64,000 nucleotides of DNA from Cladopsammia gracilis (lineage: Eukaryota > Cnidaria > Anthozoa > Scleractinia > Dendrophylliidae). Positions 12,501-27,500 of this stretch are shown piece by piece (the first letter of the stretch is position 1; each line of letters opens with the position of its first letter). The stretch covers positions 4,840,001 to 4,904,000 of the forward strand of contig JAJGOT010000001.1 of the NCBI GenBank assembly GCA_022457155.1, in the 5' to 3' direction. A program made the translations under genes and the position numbers. The notes under the pieces were generated by a model, which searched no databases, was not told where the DNA came from, and worked only from the letters and a program-made list of their open reading frames with translations.

Positions 12501-15500
12501 AAGCGTATTTGATGTTCCTGGCTGAACATGCTAACGACAATGGAGAAGAAGAGTTTTTGGCAACAGTTATTGTGAGTATTATTATGTGAACGTTCTTTCA
12601 GTAGTTTGTAAAATTAAGAATAAATGGGTTAGTTTCTAAAGGCCCGTTTACACATGCGATTTTTCTCGCTCTCCAATGCAACTTTTGTCGCATGTGTAAA
12701 CGGGCGGCGATTTCAGTGCGGTTCGGGTGCGATATTTGCTGTTATTTCCCAAAAATCGCCACCAAGTTGCATCAGCTTAAGAACATGTTCGAAACCTCTG
12801 CGACATCGCGCGACAAATCGCGCCCAAATCGCACTGAAATCGCCGCCCGTTTACACATACGATTTGAAGATGTAACTTGCGCACGACAATTGCATCGACA
12901 AGTGCGACAAAAATTGCATCGACAAGTGCGACAAAAATCGCACAAAACATCGCCTGTGTAAACGGGCCTTAACGAAACTGCGGTCCTGCGTCGGTGGGGT
13001 AGAGAAACATGAAAATTTGGTTTTATCAATTGAGTAGATAAGGTAAATTGGACACCGTAAAGACATTTTAAAAAAACTGGCGTTTCGAGCCTTCGTCAGA
13101 GTGAATCGAAAATTAATAATAACAATAACTTTATTTTTATTTATTTATAATAATAATAATAATAATAGTAATAATAAAGATTTTATCCTCGAGATCTTAA
13201 GAGACAGGACTTGAAGGAAAACGAATCCATCAAAGAATTCTACAAATGTAAAAGGTCGTTTCCTATAAATGTAAATTGTTGTCAGTGTTAGATTGTTTTC
13301 TTTATCAAATTCGCAGCATGCTGCGTAAACAAAAATTATCAAGAACCTTTATGAACTCCTACACACATTATAGTTTGTTCTTTCTTTTTCGGTTATGCCA
13401 CAGTTGTTCTTTGGTATGTTAACAGATTTTACTTCAAATATATTTTAAGCTTTGACTTCCTAGTTGTATTCTCACACAGCATGCAGTGCGGCTTATTTTG
13501 GAGACGCTGAGTTAAAGTGCAGATTAAGGAAAGTCAAAAGACGCGGTGGGAGTCGGGCTGAAAGGAAGGGGCGGGGGAGGGAGAAAGGAAAAATACCCTC
13601 TACCTTTGAATTTCTCCTTGAATTCTTTCTCCAGGACATTGCCCAGTTGATCATTGAGCGTCCCACTATCATGTCCCCAGTGCTAGAAGAAGGAGCCGCC
13701 GGTCAAGAAACGTATCAAGCTCTGTTGAGATTGTACGCTGTAGCTTTACAGCAAGCGATAGATATGCAAGAAGGAAACTTCTCCTGGGTAAGCCTTTGTA
13801 GAAAGCAGCTCTATTCAGGGATGTAGATAATAGCCGGGAACCAGGGAAATTACCCGGCTGTGAACTTCATTTTTCCGGCTGTTAAAGCCTAGTGCAACTT
13901 TAAAAGGACTACGTTTTTCTCTTTTTTACCCGTCTGTCAGTTCCATATTCCCACCTGTTAAAAAGTGAATCTACATGCGTGTCGATTAACGCATTCACTT
14001 TCAAGAGTGCACACAAAAGTACAGTGGGATCTAGACTTTTCAAACCTCTTAGGGAAACAGTAATTGGTTCGAAAAATCGAAGGTGGCATCGACTGAAATG
14101 AAATCCAAGGGAAACAAGTTTTGTTTTGAATAAACAGGATTCCACTGTGTACATGTATGTCAATTTTTAAAATAATATTTAAAATAATAATAATAAAATA
14201 AAATAAAATAAAATAAAATAAAATAATAATAAAATAAAAAATAAAATAAAATAATAATAAAATAATATTTAAAATAATTTTTAAAATAATATTTTTAAGA
14301 AAATAAAGTGATTTGAATTGGATTTAATTTGATCCTCTGAAAGGTCCACAGAATCAAAAGGTACACATGAAACTAACTTATATTACATGGCCGAATTGGT
14401 CCAACATTTAGAGGAGCATTCTGATTGGTTCTGGTTCCCTTAACGGTACGAATTTTCCTATATATGGACCGCTAAGATGGACCGCTTGCGATTTGATTTC
14501 GCTGCATTGTGTTTTTAAGAAAATTATTATTCGAGAGGTAACTCTTTTGTATGAAGTAGAAACCAATTCCTGTGTGTCTTGCTTAAATATTTTTGCAAAG
14601 CGTTTGCGAAAATGGTATGAAAAAAAATGTTTGTACTTGACTTTTTGATTTGTTTTAGAGCCATGATAGTAAATCTTTTATTGAACTAGCTTGTTCGTTG
14701 CGTATTAGGAAGATATTGGTCTTGCTCATTTTTTTGCAAGTTTATGGACCTACATAACACTGGTAACACAACACTAGAAGAAGAAATTACATCCGTTTTC
14801 CCAAACCTAAGCTAAGCCTTGGGAAATGTACCTTTAGGTACTCTGGAACACTGTTGCCAAAAATCAAAGAACTAACTTCGTTGTCATCTTTCAAGACCAA
14901 TATTAGAAATTATGATTTTTAAATTTTGTGATGTTCAAATTGATATTTTTTTCTTCACTTGTTTCATTTATATTGTTATATTGTATGTTGAATGGTCTTT
15001 TAAATGGCTTTTAGATATTGTATATTTGTATAGATTTATTTATTATTCAGGACCCCTCTGGATACCAGCTTCAGCTCAATGGGCTACCCTGTTTTTAAAT
15101 AAAGTTCGATTGATTTGATTGGTCACACTATAGTATTGAATCTGCAGACTTACAAGTTATATTTACTTTATACATCATTATCAACATCACAGTGTACATA
15201 GACAGTACAGTACGTTTCAATAACTTTTGTTTAGACTGCTAGCAGTTCCTCTTTGGATAGTCGAGCGGGCGAGTATCACGCCGACAATCAAGTAATATGG
15301 GCTGTGGGGGACTGAGCAAGAGGCGGGAAGAGGCTCATTCGCTCGCTCCAGTCTCCCCGAGCGTATTGCCTGCTCGAGTGACCGAAAAAGGACAGCTGGC
15401 AGTGTAACTTTTGTTTAAATGATCACACTCAAAACTTGACCCTGATGCTGAAAGGGTTTTCTAATCATCAAGAATGATATGAAAGAATTTTTTTCGCATT

Positions 15501-18500
15501 TCTATTTTCATATAAACGCAGCTGGAGATGCAAGATCAGTTGTTTGTTCAGTGGTCTAAAGACACAGAGTTTGCAGGGAAGGCAGCCACTTTACATGTGT
15601 TGGTCATACACGCCATGATCGTACTAGTCACGTATGGGGAACCTAAAGGTTGGTCAGTAATTATTCTCATTATTCGTTCTATCTGAATAACCTTTGCTGT
15701 GTTCACACTAGGGCGAAAGATGTTTAGTCTGATCACGAATGAAACATGTTTACTGTGAAAAGTGCATGTTCACATCAAACAACGCATTGCGCGAATCTTG
15801 ATCGAAACATGTTTATTCTGAGCATGATTGAAACTATCTCACGAGGTAGTTTAGATCTGAGTCGGACCACAGATAGCCTAAGCTCAAGTGATGTTTACAC
15901 GCCGTAATTTGAATGTCGTGGTAACCGTTGCGTAATAGCGAAATTATAAGGATTTGTATGGGGAAAATTCACTTCGAATTTGAGCGTAAAATTAGGAACG
16001 ATATTTGAATAAAACTGGCTCACCTGAACTTCTTTGTGTGTTTACTTGTGTCTTGAGTGGTTTTGGGGTCGATTCGAAGCGATTCCAGCGAGTTTTAGTT
16101 CAACTGTTTCTTCCTCCCTAAAAGAGAGAACTGATTGGGAAATGTTTACAAGACTGAATGACAGTGCTTATCCTGGTAATACATAACATATTTATGTCTT
16201 TGTTTTGTTTATCCTCGCAGGAGACACTGATGCATACAATGCTCTACTGAATGCATGGTGCCCTGAGCATGGACAAGTCAAGGTGTATCTAACTGATACA
16301 GGAGAGGAAGCTGTACTGCTGCAGGAGTGGCTCAGACTGCGCATGATTAGGTCCCAGGTCCCCAGGGTGGTTGATGCAGGTAAGTTGTACCATTAGTAAT
16401 ATGGACCACATTAGCTCGTGGTTTCAGTTGAGTGTCGTAAAACCAAAACCAAAGCAATTATTACTCTGGCCAATCACAACAGACGCAGACAATCCTATGG
16501 ACCAATCAGAGTTCGAAGTAATGACATGTCGCCAGCACCAAGCGCGGGAAAACGCGTGCGAGCAAGTCACGATTGGTTTTAGTTTTACTTCTGATTGGTT
16601 AAGAAAGTGGCGTTTTAGCCAATCACAAAGCGTAGCAGTGCAATGCCATAGCAATCGCGAAATTACTTTCGACTCGCAATTGAAAACCGTTCTTTGCTGT
16701 GTGCAAGAAAACAACAGTCTGAAAGCAACTTACTTGTAAAAGGAGTTGTTGCAAACAAATTAATTGAATTGTTAGTGAAAACAAGTATATTGGGCCTCAC
16801 CTGACATAAACTGAAAGCTTCCTATGCTTCTTATGCTTCCTTCTATTTTCCTATGTCAGTTGGGTCTCTTAAGATTTAATATTTGAGTTTCTTTTCAGCC
16901 TTGAAAGAGCTGATGCCATCTCAGCTTGTGTTGTTTGCACAGTCGTTTGGAATTCCTGTGAACAGTATGAGGTATGAGCAAGCTGAGAAAATTTTTTATA
17001 ATTTCAATTAAAAGCATGAAATTCCAGTCGTTGGAAAACCAGTGGGTATTATGCTGCTATAAAACCAAAACCATAATCATTTCCGACCAATCACAACAAA
17101 CAGTCAGAACTCGTCACAAAGACATGTACAGTTACTGATACCAAGTTATTACCTGTGTCAAATGCTGGAAAAGATGTTACCTGTGCCAAGCGTGGGAAAA
17201 GATGTTACCCGTGCCAAACGCGGGAAAATATGTTACCTGTACCAAGCGCGGGAAAAGATGTTACCTGTGTCGAGCACGGGAAAAGATGTTAACTGTGCCG
17301 AACGCGGGGAAAGATGTTAACTATGCTAAGCGCGGGAAAAGATGTTACCTGTGTCAAGTGCGGGAAAAGTTGTTACCTTACAGGTGCCAGGCGCGGGAAA
17401 AGATGGGCCTTGTAGTGTAGCCGAAACAGTAATAATAAAAACGCCCTTTGCTTAGGCGTACTAGTATGTCTTCAAATTACGATCTCACCCCAGTTATCCT
17501 TCAGTGAAGTAGCCCGACATTATTGCCGAAGGGCCATTACAAGTCTAAAGCCTGGAACATCGATCTTGGCCACAGTCCTCTCCTGTGTTTGATTGTTGAC
17601 ATTTTGTATTTTTATTTTATTTTTAGCAAACTTCTTCAACAGTTGGACAAAGCTACACAGGAGGACCCTGTAGGGATAGAGGAGGCTGTGCTGGACAAAG
17701 GTCAGTAGGAATAGTTATGATGGTGTAGCTTGTCGCCCAGCAACTTTTAAAGCTTCATTAGATCGGCTTTAGTTTAGTTTATACTGACAGACAGAAAGTT
17801 TCAATGTGTTTGGCACTTTCTTGGTGTTGTGGATTTTGCGATCACCAAATGACGCAAAACAGAAGATTCAAAACACACGAAACGATACCCAAACCACAGC
17901 ACAAAAGCTAACCAAAAATAGTTTCCGCAACACCTAGAAGTTTTGTTTTCATAGCTGTCGGTCATAGAGTTAGCGCCGGTATCCAGATGAGGGGCTATGA
18001 ATTCCCACCGATATAAAATGAGGTGTGGATCAACCCCAAATTTTTTTTAAATTTAGAGGCTCGAAAGATGCCATTTTCAGCATTCTGGGTTTAATTGAAT
18101 TTCCTTCTTTTTTTGTTTTTATGGGACTAACGTAACCAGCAAAGGAGACAGTTATGTCAGTAGGTGACACCGGCCAGTAGAACCTGGCTTCTAATGAAAT
18201 ATCTGAATTCGCGCTCTTAATGAACCCCGTAAACTTAACAAAACTATGCCAAATCCATTCCCCATTTAAAGGAGCTACATTTTATGGGATTTTGATGTTT
18301 TGGGGTCGAATACCAATTTTAAATAATTTTTAAAACTGCCCCAAATTAGACTGCAAAACAGTCGGTTTTTTTCCGCTGGCTCGCTCGCAAATGCGCGAAG
18401 CGCCAAAAGCTTCTGAAGCGTGGATACCCGCGCGCGAAACGAAGCGAGAAAAAAAAAACGTATTTTTTGGCGTCTCTCCCCAGTCCCACTCTCCATATTC

Positions 18501-21500
18501 ACACTCGTTCCAGACCTTTCGTTCAAAGACCGCGCGCATTCGTATGACAAACGCAAAAAATACGACCGTTTTGCAGTCTAGCCCCAAATAAAAACTAGAT
18601 AATTTTGTCGAATAATTTTGAACAAAACTGGACCATTATTTTTTGGGTTTCCACTGATAAATCCTTCTGGTTTTTACGTAACTAACAGTAAAAGTTCATA
18701 ACGTGTTCGTATTCTCAGGTTACATGGTTCAACTTGTTGAAGTTCAGCAGCTCCGCGGTGCTGTTGGTGGCGACATGTTTTGCTGTTTATTAACCGAGGA
18801 ACCATCATCCAAGAGAGACAGTAAGACAATTGTCATTTCCTTTTTTCCATGTAATACTTATCTCCTGAAATGTTTGTCGCTAGTTTTGCATTAGACGCGA
18901 CTTCATTTGCAATGTCTTGTGTGCAAAAGCGACTTGTGGTAAGCCTAGCTTTGCATTTCCTTGTCATTCCACAAAAGGACATGATGAGATGAAATGAGTT
19001 TAAGCAAAGAACATCATAAGGGCCTGGACGCACTGTGCAACGTTTCTTGCAACAGTTGCAGAAGTAGAATCGAGTTCTACTTTTGCGACGTTGCGCAAAA
19101 CAAATTGCATCGTGTGACACCCCCAAAAAATCTTGTTGCGCGCATTTTGTCCGGGCCTGGTTTGGAAATCCTATCCGCCTTAATTAGCTTAGATCTGGGC
19201 GATTTTATTGTTGCTTTTTTTCCTGTATTAATGATCAGTTTGAGAAGCTGTATCGAACACTCGAAAGTATGTTTCATCAGGTATCTAGTCACCTTGAAAT
19301 CAGTTAAACAAAAAACTTGGCTGCGCCATTTTTTTTAACCCACTTCTCAGTGTTCGGAAATCCCGATGAAACATGTTCCTCTCGTGCTTGATGTATTATT
19401 TTCCACCTATTTCATTTCACTCAACTAGTGGAAAATAACCTTTTGTTCCAGGTGGAGGTTTAGCAGCTGTCCTGGATGGTGGTATCACTCCATTACCTCT
19501 GACTGCTGTTCCATCAGTAGCACATCCTAAGGAGACGTCAATGAGGTTTGACATCACTTGTTTGCTAAAGGAAAACAATATTTGTATCTCTTGAAAATTG
19601 ATAAAATTAAAGGTTATTCAGTGGAAAGTTGTGTCAGTAATACAGCTGTGATTTTTATGAAAATAAAAAATAATTGTGTAAGTTGTTGATTATAACACTT
19701 TTCCCACAAGTTTGTGAAAGTGTTTTCCCTAGCGCGTGCATTCAGAAGAGTTTAATAATGTCTAAAGTGATATGTCGTATAATAAAGTTTGTTATATAAA
19801 AAAGCCAATGTATTTTTTTTATGTTTTAGTATTGATGACTCTGAAACTAAACAGCAGATCGCTGCTGCAACAGTCAAGGTAAGGCTATCCGATGCAACAC
19901 GGTACATTATCTTGTGGGAAGGGTTTATTGGTAGATTGCTTTCATTATCAAACTGTTTATTTATTTAGTTATTTTTATTCAGTTTTTACTTTCTAAAAGT
20001 TGAAAATTTGGAGAAAATAAATGGACAACTCAAGTCAATTTTCTCTTTTGTTCGAATTTCTACTGGCCCATTAATGCAATCTGGGAGAAACGCAGATTAT
20101 CAAAGTTAATTCCAGCCTAACTGATGCAGTTGTTTGTTGTTTATCAGAGAGACTTAGAAAGGTTAAAAAATATTCACAATATCTAACGTAACGGCACACT
20201 GGGTAGACATAGCCACCTTGAAATTTTCATCACATAACGAGTTTTAATGAAATTTTCCGAAGGCAGCTTGTGAAAGGGATAACAGTTTATGCATTTCCAT
20301 CTGAATATTTCAAATATTATTCTTTCTGTCTGCGAGATAAGGCTAAAAAAATTGGCTTAATTTTTTATTTTTTATTTTTCAGATTTTCTTGTCCCCCGAG
20401 AATGTTGGGACCGAAGATCAAAGGGGCATTGAAAGCCGTGTGCAGAAGGTGAATACCAAAAATGTCTTGGTTTCAACCTCAACAAGACGCCCAAGTTATA
20501 AAACAATAGCAAAGTATTGCTGAATAGCTTTGAGTGGTCATACTTTAGGGTTTCATCCACAGACTTGAAAGTTAGAATCACCTTGACATAAACAGTACCA
20601 CAGGAAAGCTATGCTCAATAGCTTTGGTTTGAATACAATGTCATTTTAGGATTTCACTAACTCAAAAGTTAGAACCACCTTAAATAGCATAATAAACTGT
20701 ACCACAGGAAATTACTGCGCATAAGCTTCATTTGAAGGATTTCATCCACAAACTCAAAAGTTAAAAATGTTATTTGGTGACCTTCCTTCCCAGTAGGATG
20801 ACGTTAGTCTTACAGTGTAGGATGTTTTTTCTGGGATTTTTGCTGACGTTCGTTTCTTGTAGGTTTTGACGAAGGAAGTTATAAGCGCGAACCGCGGGGA
20901 GAATCTACAGGACTCGCTGGCGGAACATATCATGCAAAAGTTTGCCGAGGTTACTATTAATCGTATTTTTATTTTGCTAAGACTTTTTAGTTAACCCATT
21001 GACTCCCAGAGAATTCGCAGAAAACGGCAATTTGAAGCCATTTATGCCGTTTTTTGATTGCTGTGAAGGCAAATTGCTAGCAAACTGTCCAAAACGTTGT
21101 CAGTTGGCAACATGAAAACTAAGCTTCCTTTTCGTTCGGGGTCAAAAGCAAAATTTTGAACTTGACTCTTCGTTTTCTTCGTACTACTCCCCATTTTTCA
21201 TTCTTATTCCACTTTTCCCCCTCGTTGCTGGCCTTTCACTAGATTTTATTTATGAAGTAAAAGTTTCTCAGAAAGCGCTGAAGAAGTAGCAATCGGTAGG
21301 AAGACCAGATTTCCCTTCGATTTTGCCAGTCAAATCTGATAGATTTTTTACGTGTAAATCTGGCCCAATTCACGGGAGCTTTCTCGTTTTTAAAAGACTT
21401 CTTCCTTCTGCTTGAGTTTGGTACAAAAGACATCTTTTATCATAAAAAGGGATGACGTCACAAATGGTATAAGGACCGTGGTTACGTCACAGGCGGTTTA

Positions 21501-24500
21501 GGTGTCAATGGGTTAACTTTTTCTGAAATTGAGTCTCGTAGAAGCACAGTTACCACTTGTGGCCAATCACAACAAGCGCAAATAACACAATGAGCCAATC
21601 AGAACTTGAAGCTAATACACCGGTGCCAAGCGCGGGAAATCATGCAGCCTGTGTCAAGCGCGGGAAAACAAACCCCACTTTACCAAGTGCGGGAAAAATC
21701 AGAGTTGGTTTTGGTCTACTGTAAATAAATCCTAATTAGTTAATAAAAAAAGAGTGTTTGTACTATTTGTCTATAATTCATGATGCACAGTTTTTTTCTG
21801 AACTGATTCAATATAGAACCAAAAAAGGAAAAATAATGCTAAAGCAGAAATATGCATTCCTTGTGAAAATAACTGTAATCGCTCCACTACGACGTCCATT
21901 ATACTTGTGTTATGACAGCTTCTGTTGTTTTGTTTGAAGGTTCTGGATTCCGGTCCTGGTCAGAAGTTGCTGGATGGGATGTTTAATAAAGCTGCTTTCT
22001 CCTGTTCTCTGCTGAGACTTTTTAAGTCGAGACAGGTACGATTTTAAGCAACCACTTTTCCTTGATGCCAAAACTTTCCAAGTCAAATCATTATAGTCGG
22101 AATCTCTTGTAAGCCACCGCTTCTCGTAAGCGATCGCGACCATGAAATAAACGACCACTTGCCCTTAAATCGATGTTACTTCAGGCGCCGATTGAACGGT
22201 GTGATCCTGTACAACTAAAAGGAAAATTTCGTCTCTTGTATCAAAACGTCTTTATGTTCTTATAGATAATTTGTACACTCAGTGAAATTATTGCGAGTTC
22301 ATGTAATTCAAAGTTAAGACCCCCTGTGATCTGTCATCTTGTAAGCGACCCTCTCCTCTGCGCGACGCCTCGGGTTTGGCATTTTCAGGCATTTTGGGTG
22401 GCTTGGTTTGGCTTTTAGGAAGGTCGCTTACAGAATTGACTGCTTTATTTTATTTTGATACTTAACTGTTATTCTACGTTCACATTGGAATGAGCTTAGC
22501 CTCTAGGTGTATCGTTATGAATCCTGTTGCTAATTACCTTGATTAAGAGTTAATGTTCTATATATTTTTGTTGATTCGAAGACGGCACTGGAAAAGAGAG
22601 GCATGGATTGTAGCTTTGTAAAAACCCTCAACAAACTTTCAAGATACAATCTAAAAGGTATTTATGCCGTGCCGTGTGATCTTCCAATAGTATACGTTCA
22701 TAAGGTATATTATTCGGTGTTGTTCAAAGTAAGAAGTGTTTTTTGTTTGGTTTTATCTGTTTATAGATGGGGCATTAAGTGTCGCTATTTCACAGTACAA
22801 GAAGCAGCTTGGAATCACTGAACAGAAACAACCAGGTAAGAATATTGTTGAAATTTGCTTTCAGATTTGTATGGTCTGTTATCTCAGTCATTCTTGTTGT
22901 CACTCCACAAGGCCAGTATACCCCCTCTTCCTCTACATATTGAACCAAGTGGCTGATACAGCCTTTTTCTATCACTGGTTGCTGTGTCATGAGGCATCAC
23001 CTCAGCATCGATATATTAACCCTACCTTAAACTCCCAAGAGTGCCAATGATCAAATTCAAGAAAAATCCCAAGTTTCATTTTGTAAAATATTGAAAAACA
23101 AATGGTACCATGCAAAAGTATTGCCGAAGAGGTTTCATTTGAATGGTCACACCATAGGATTTCGTCCACAGACTCAAAAGTTAGAACTACACCACATGTC
23201 TCCATAATTGACTCTGTGAGTGAAAGGGTTTTAGTTACTCGAGTCTAAGGAAGAAAGTTTTTCTTTCCAGGTGACAAAATCCTTGAACAGCTTGCTTCAG
23301 GTGACAGCGCTGATGACGTTGCTCTTGTTAGAAAGTTTATTTTGGCCTCAAAAGATCACGCGGTGGAACCAGAATCTATAACTGTGGAGTTAGCAGTGAA
23401 AGGTGTGTCCTTGAGAATTTTCATGAGTCATAAAACCATAGTTGTTTCTTTATCATATTTCTTTCATTGGCGTAAATGTGCAAGACTTGTGCCCAGTCGC
23501 TTATTAGTTAATTTTAGGACGAGAGAAGATTGGATAACAGTGAAGGGAGGTACGCAGGGTGTTATGGGAAGGGTGGAGATCCTTCTACCCACTTCATTGG
23601 CATCCAGTCTCCTCTCGCCATAAAATCAAGTAGTGATCAGAGTCTGGGCACGAGTCTGACCGTGAGCTATGCGAACGGCAAAGCCCAAAACGTAAACGTG
23701 GTTTATTCCACTTTTTAAGTCAAGAGAACAGGCTCTTGGAGCCAGGATATCATTATCTATGAAATGTATTTTTGAAGTTGCTCAAACCATTGCAGTTCTT
23801 GTAACATTTTTTCTTTTCATTCCAGCTTGTTTGAAACTAAAAAAAGCAAATTCTCCGCTTTTTGAAGACTTCATCCAGGCCATCACTGCTACACTCATTT
23901 CTACATACAGTAGACAAGACTCCCAATCTGCGTCTGCAGCGTGGACACCTCAGCAGTCTCTCCCCTTAAAGACATGCTCGGAAATCCTCGTTCAACTTTT
24001 GGAATGGTCTAATGACCCTGACTCGTCACGTGATCACTTGGTCAGCGGTCTGTTAGTAGACTGGTGCGAGATTGTGGACCCGGAGGTTGTTCATGTTCAT
24101 CCTCTGCTGCAGAGACTGCTTTTGTTTCGAGACAGACTGAGCATGCCCAGTTGGGACAGGTCACTGACCAGTCGCGAAGAGCGCTCGCCGTCCTCGTATC
24201 TTTTAGGTTTATTAACGCATCAGGCATGCTGGGAAACGCTACAGGACTGTTTGGATTGGCTGTTGGGTCATGACGGGGAAGAAAACAGGTACTAATTGGA
24301 TTAAGAGTTAAAAACATCGTTTCATATTTTTCTAAGTTAAACGTTAGCTCAGTTATCAAAGTAGAGTGCTAGCCTACAGAGCGGCGGTCGGACCTTCAAC
24401 CAGCGTCTTTAAAGTATGATCAGTTGAATAGGCCATTTGCACGATGACGTCATTTGACTACTACTACCAGAATTCATTTCGTTTTTCCTTTCTTATTTAA

Positions 24501-27500
24501 ATTTTGTAATCCCAGTGCGGTTTAAATAACAATACCCCTAATTTGCACTACAAAACAAAAAACTGAAGGATTCTGGTAGTAGTAGTCAAATGACGTCATC
24601 GTGCAAATGGCCTATTGTAAAGCACGTTTGATTATATTAATTTGGAATGCATGGATGCATGCTGTGTAATTACATTATTATTTCAAAGAACAACCTTTCT
24701 GGCAACAAGAAAGGAAGTTCTCTATTTCAACTCTTGCTGGTGATTTTTAATTTTTTTTTTTCCTTTCAGACTTAATCCCACAGCTGCTTTAGACTTTGTG
24801 TGGACCTGTTTCCAGAGCCCAAGACTCTGGCAAGGTAGAGATCAAAAGTCCACTGCTGTGGGCAGCCAAGGAACAAACTCCGTAAGTGAAAAGACTTTAC
24901 GTTTGCCGTAATTCTTCCAGTAGCATTCTACACCATCCATACGTTATCACCGCACAGAGCATTTGCCTTTGTTCATTTATATTTTTCTCTTTTACTTTCT
25001 GATGAAGGCCGTGTATGAAAAACCTGTTCTGGATTTAAGTCCAGCCCAGATCTCCTCTCTGACCAGTTTCATTTTGTCCGAGCTTTCTTCATGTGTCGAG
25101 GATTGGTGTCTCAGAAAAGGTATGGCCATGACATTGTAACTGTTTTGAAATGCATAATAAATGTTAAACAAAATTCAACTTTGTTTTGTTCTCTTGCAAG
25201 GTACCCGTTATAAAGATTTTCTTGAAGAAAGGAACGATGGCAATGTTCCAAGTGTGTCTGAAGAAATAAGGTATGGATCGCAATTGTATTAAGTGCGGTG
25301 ATCCGCATTTGACATTTATCACGCCTTTCACTCCTACATGTACCAGTCATAATTAATTCCTTAACTCGAAATTAAAGTGCTACCACGCTCAAAATTTAAC
25401 ATTTTGTATGGGAAAAAATTACATTCCTTACAGCTTATTAGATTTGGATATAGGAAGTTTGGGCTCTGCAAAGGGAAAATATCGAGTCCGCCATTATAGG
25501 TTTATGTTCCAACGAGCATATTGTTTAGTGCCGTGATGTCATTTTCTCACTGTTTTCATATTTGAATTTGCAAGCGAAAGCTCATAGCACCGCTGCCGCT
25601 CTCGATCACTTCAAAAACAACACAAAGATTCCAAAACGTTCTCTACTTTCTCAGGCAATTGGCTGACTCGTCCCCAGTCGTCTCTCAATTCACGAGTGGA
25701 GCGTCACCCCCTTCGGTCGCGCTTCTCTCGTTACGCGTCTATCCCCCACGCGCGTCTCCCGCGTCTTACCTAGAAAGACGACTGGGGACGAGTCAGGGCA
25801 ATTGGTATAACCAGATTGCAGGAACATGGCGGTCGAAAATTGCAGAGAATTCGTGCGCAAAAAAACTCACTTTCCTTCATCGGATGAAAGTAAAGTTTGG
25901 ATGACCATTACTTTAGGAAGTTAACTACCTACTCATCGAACATGAAAGGAACTCTATTGCTGGATCATAGCAACACTTCAACCGCTAAAATAAAACAGCT
26001 ACCTTTTATATAAAACATTTGTTTAAATTGACTAATAAATATTTTGGTTCATCTCATTATTTCAGAGAGGAAGTGGAGCAGTTCGCTTCAAAAGTGATCG
26101 CAACTCGACTTCAATTGATCTCGTTGTGTTGCCATGGTGACAAGAAAAAGTTTCAATCCGTTGTCAGTTGTGCATTAAAAAGTACAAGGTAAATTTGGGC
26201 ATAACATTTATTTCTTTGATGTTTTACTTCCTAAGTACAAATTTGACAAATTTTGTTCAAACACAAGGCTCTGGAAATGAGAAGTGTTTTTATCTCGCTA
26301 GATGGTCCAAATGGCTGACAGCACAGTTTCTTGTACAACTTTACCTCGCCCAGCCAAGAGTGATGCGCAGTATAAAAGACTTCCGGTCCCTCACGACTTC
26401 CGCTGCTATAAGCCAGTCCAGTCGTTGTCAGGTTAGTATTTAAGACTTCCGGTCTCTGTTTTAACAGAAGATATTGCTCTCTTCCATATCTCCTTATATA
26501 GACATTATAGTCATTTATTGTCACGTGTTACAGGAGTATGCTTGTGCGAGTTGTAAACTGGTTGTGCCGATGTTGGCGAATATGACCACCATGGCGATGT
26601 CCACAGTTACCTTTCAACCATTCATTTATCTACCCATCCATTCATTCGTTCATCTGTATGATGCACTGCGGGGCGTGACATAACAGACATTGTAGAATAT
26701 GTATACAGCTATTTCAATTAACGTTGTGGGATAAAAGCTTAAAGCCAAGACCGCAAGGTAGGATGGGTTAGGGTAAATAGCATTGCATAAAAATCCCATA
26801 CTACCTCGCGGTCTTGGCTTTTCGCCTTTTTCATCCGACAACGTTAATTGAAATAGCTGTATTTAAATGTATTATTGTCGAAGTAGAGCTAAAAATCCTA
26901 TAAGTTATGTTTGAGTTTGGACACGAGGCGGCAACCCTGCACGTCTCCGTTTTTCTTTTTTATTCGAGTCTGTAGCAAGTAGCAAAAAAGGCCAAAAAGG
27001 AAAGCATTTAGCTTTTGCTTTTGTTTGTGTATACTAATATCTGTGCTACGAATACTCTCATCCCTCCCCCTTGCCGTCTCAACTGGTCGGTTAGCACCAA
27101 TTATCGTTCTGTAATGAAGATCAACCTCACGCGGGTTGGTGTTCCTGTTGCTTTACTGTATCAAACGTCTAATTTATTTCAGTTGGATGTCCTATGTCAC
27201 CGCGTGTTGACGAGTCTTTCTGACTCTAAGCCGGGTAAAGAGTATGAAGACCGAGCCTATAACACAAGCCTCCTGCTCAGAAAACTAGCGTGTCAGCACC
27301 CCATGCTGCTTCTCAGGTAAAAATGCAGACTCTTCATTCTTTTATTCTTCGAGTTATGTGGTCTAACAGTGTCAGTGGCTGTGGCTGAAATCCAAAGAAT
27401 ATCAGTGACGTCATCTGTGATCTATAACTCAACAGTCGCATTCTCTATTTTCGGATTGCCCATGATACACTTTGTTTGCCCAACCCCCCGCCCCCCTCCC

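Noticed and set aside
12654..12961. Overlapping frames in the 12.6-13.0 kb interval
   Set aside because: They lie wholly inside the AAGGCCCGTTTACAC element, a non-coding family with a second copy at 48.6 kb.
16221..16379. Idea that exon 21 was donated from the intron 8 copy
   Set aside because: Exon 21 keeps the INTS1 frame, while the intron copy has an in-frame stop and MITE junctions. The direction is exon to intron.
24042..24359. 105-codon minus-strand frame
   Set aside because: Shadow of INTS1 exon 33, which matches INTS1 on the plus strand with fitting splice sites.
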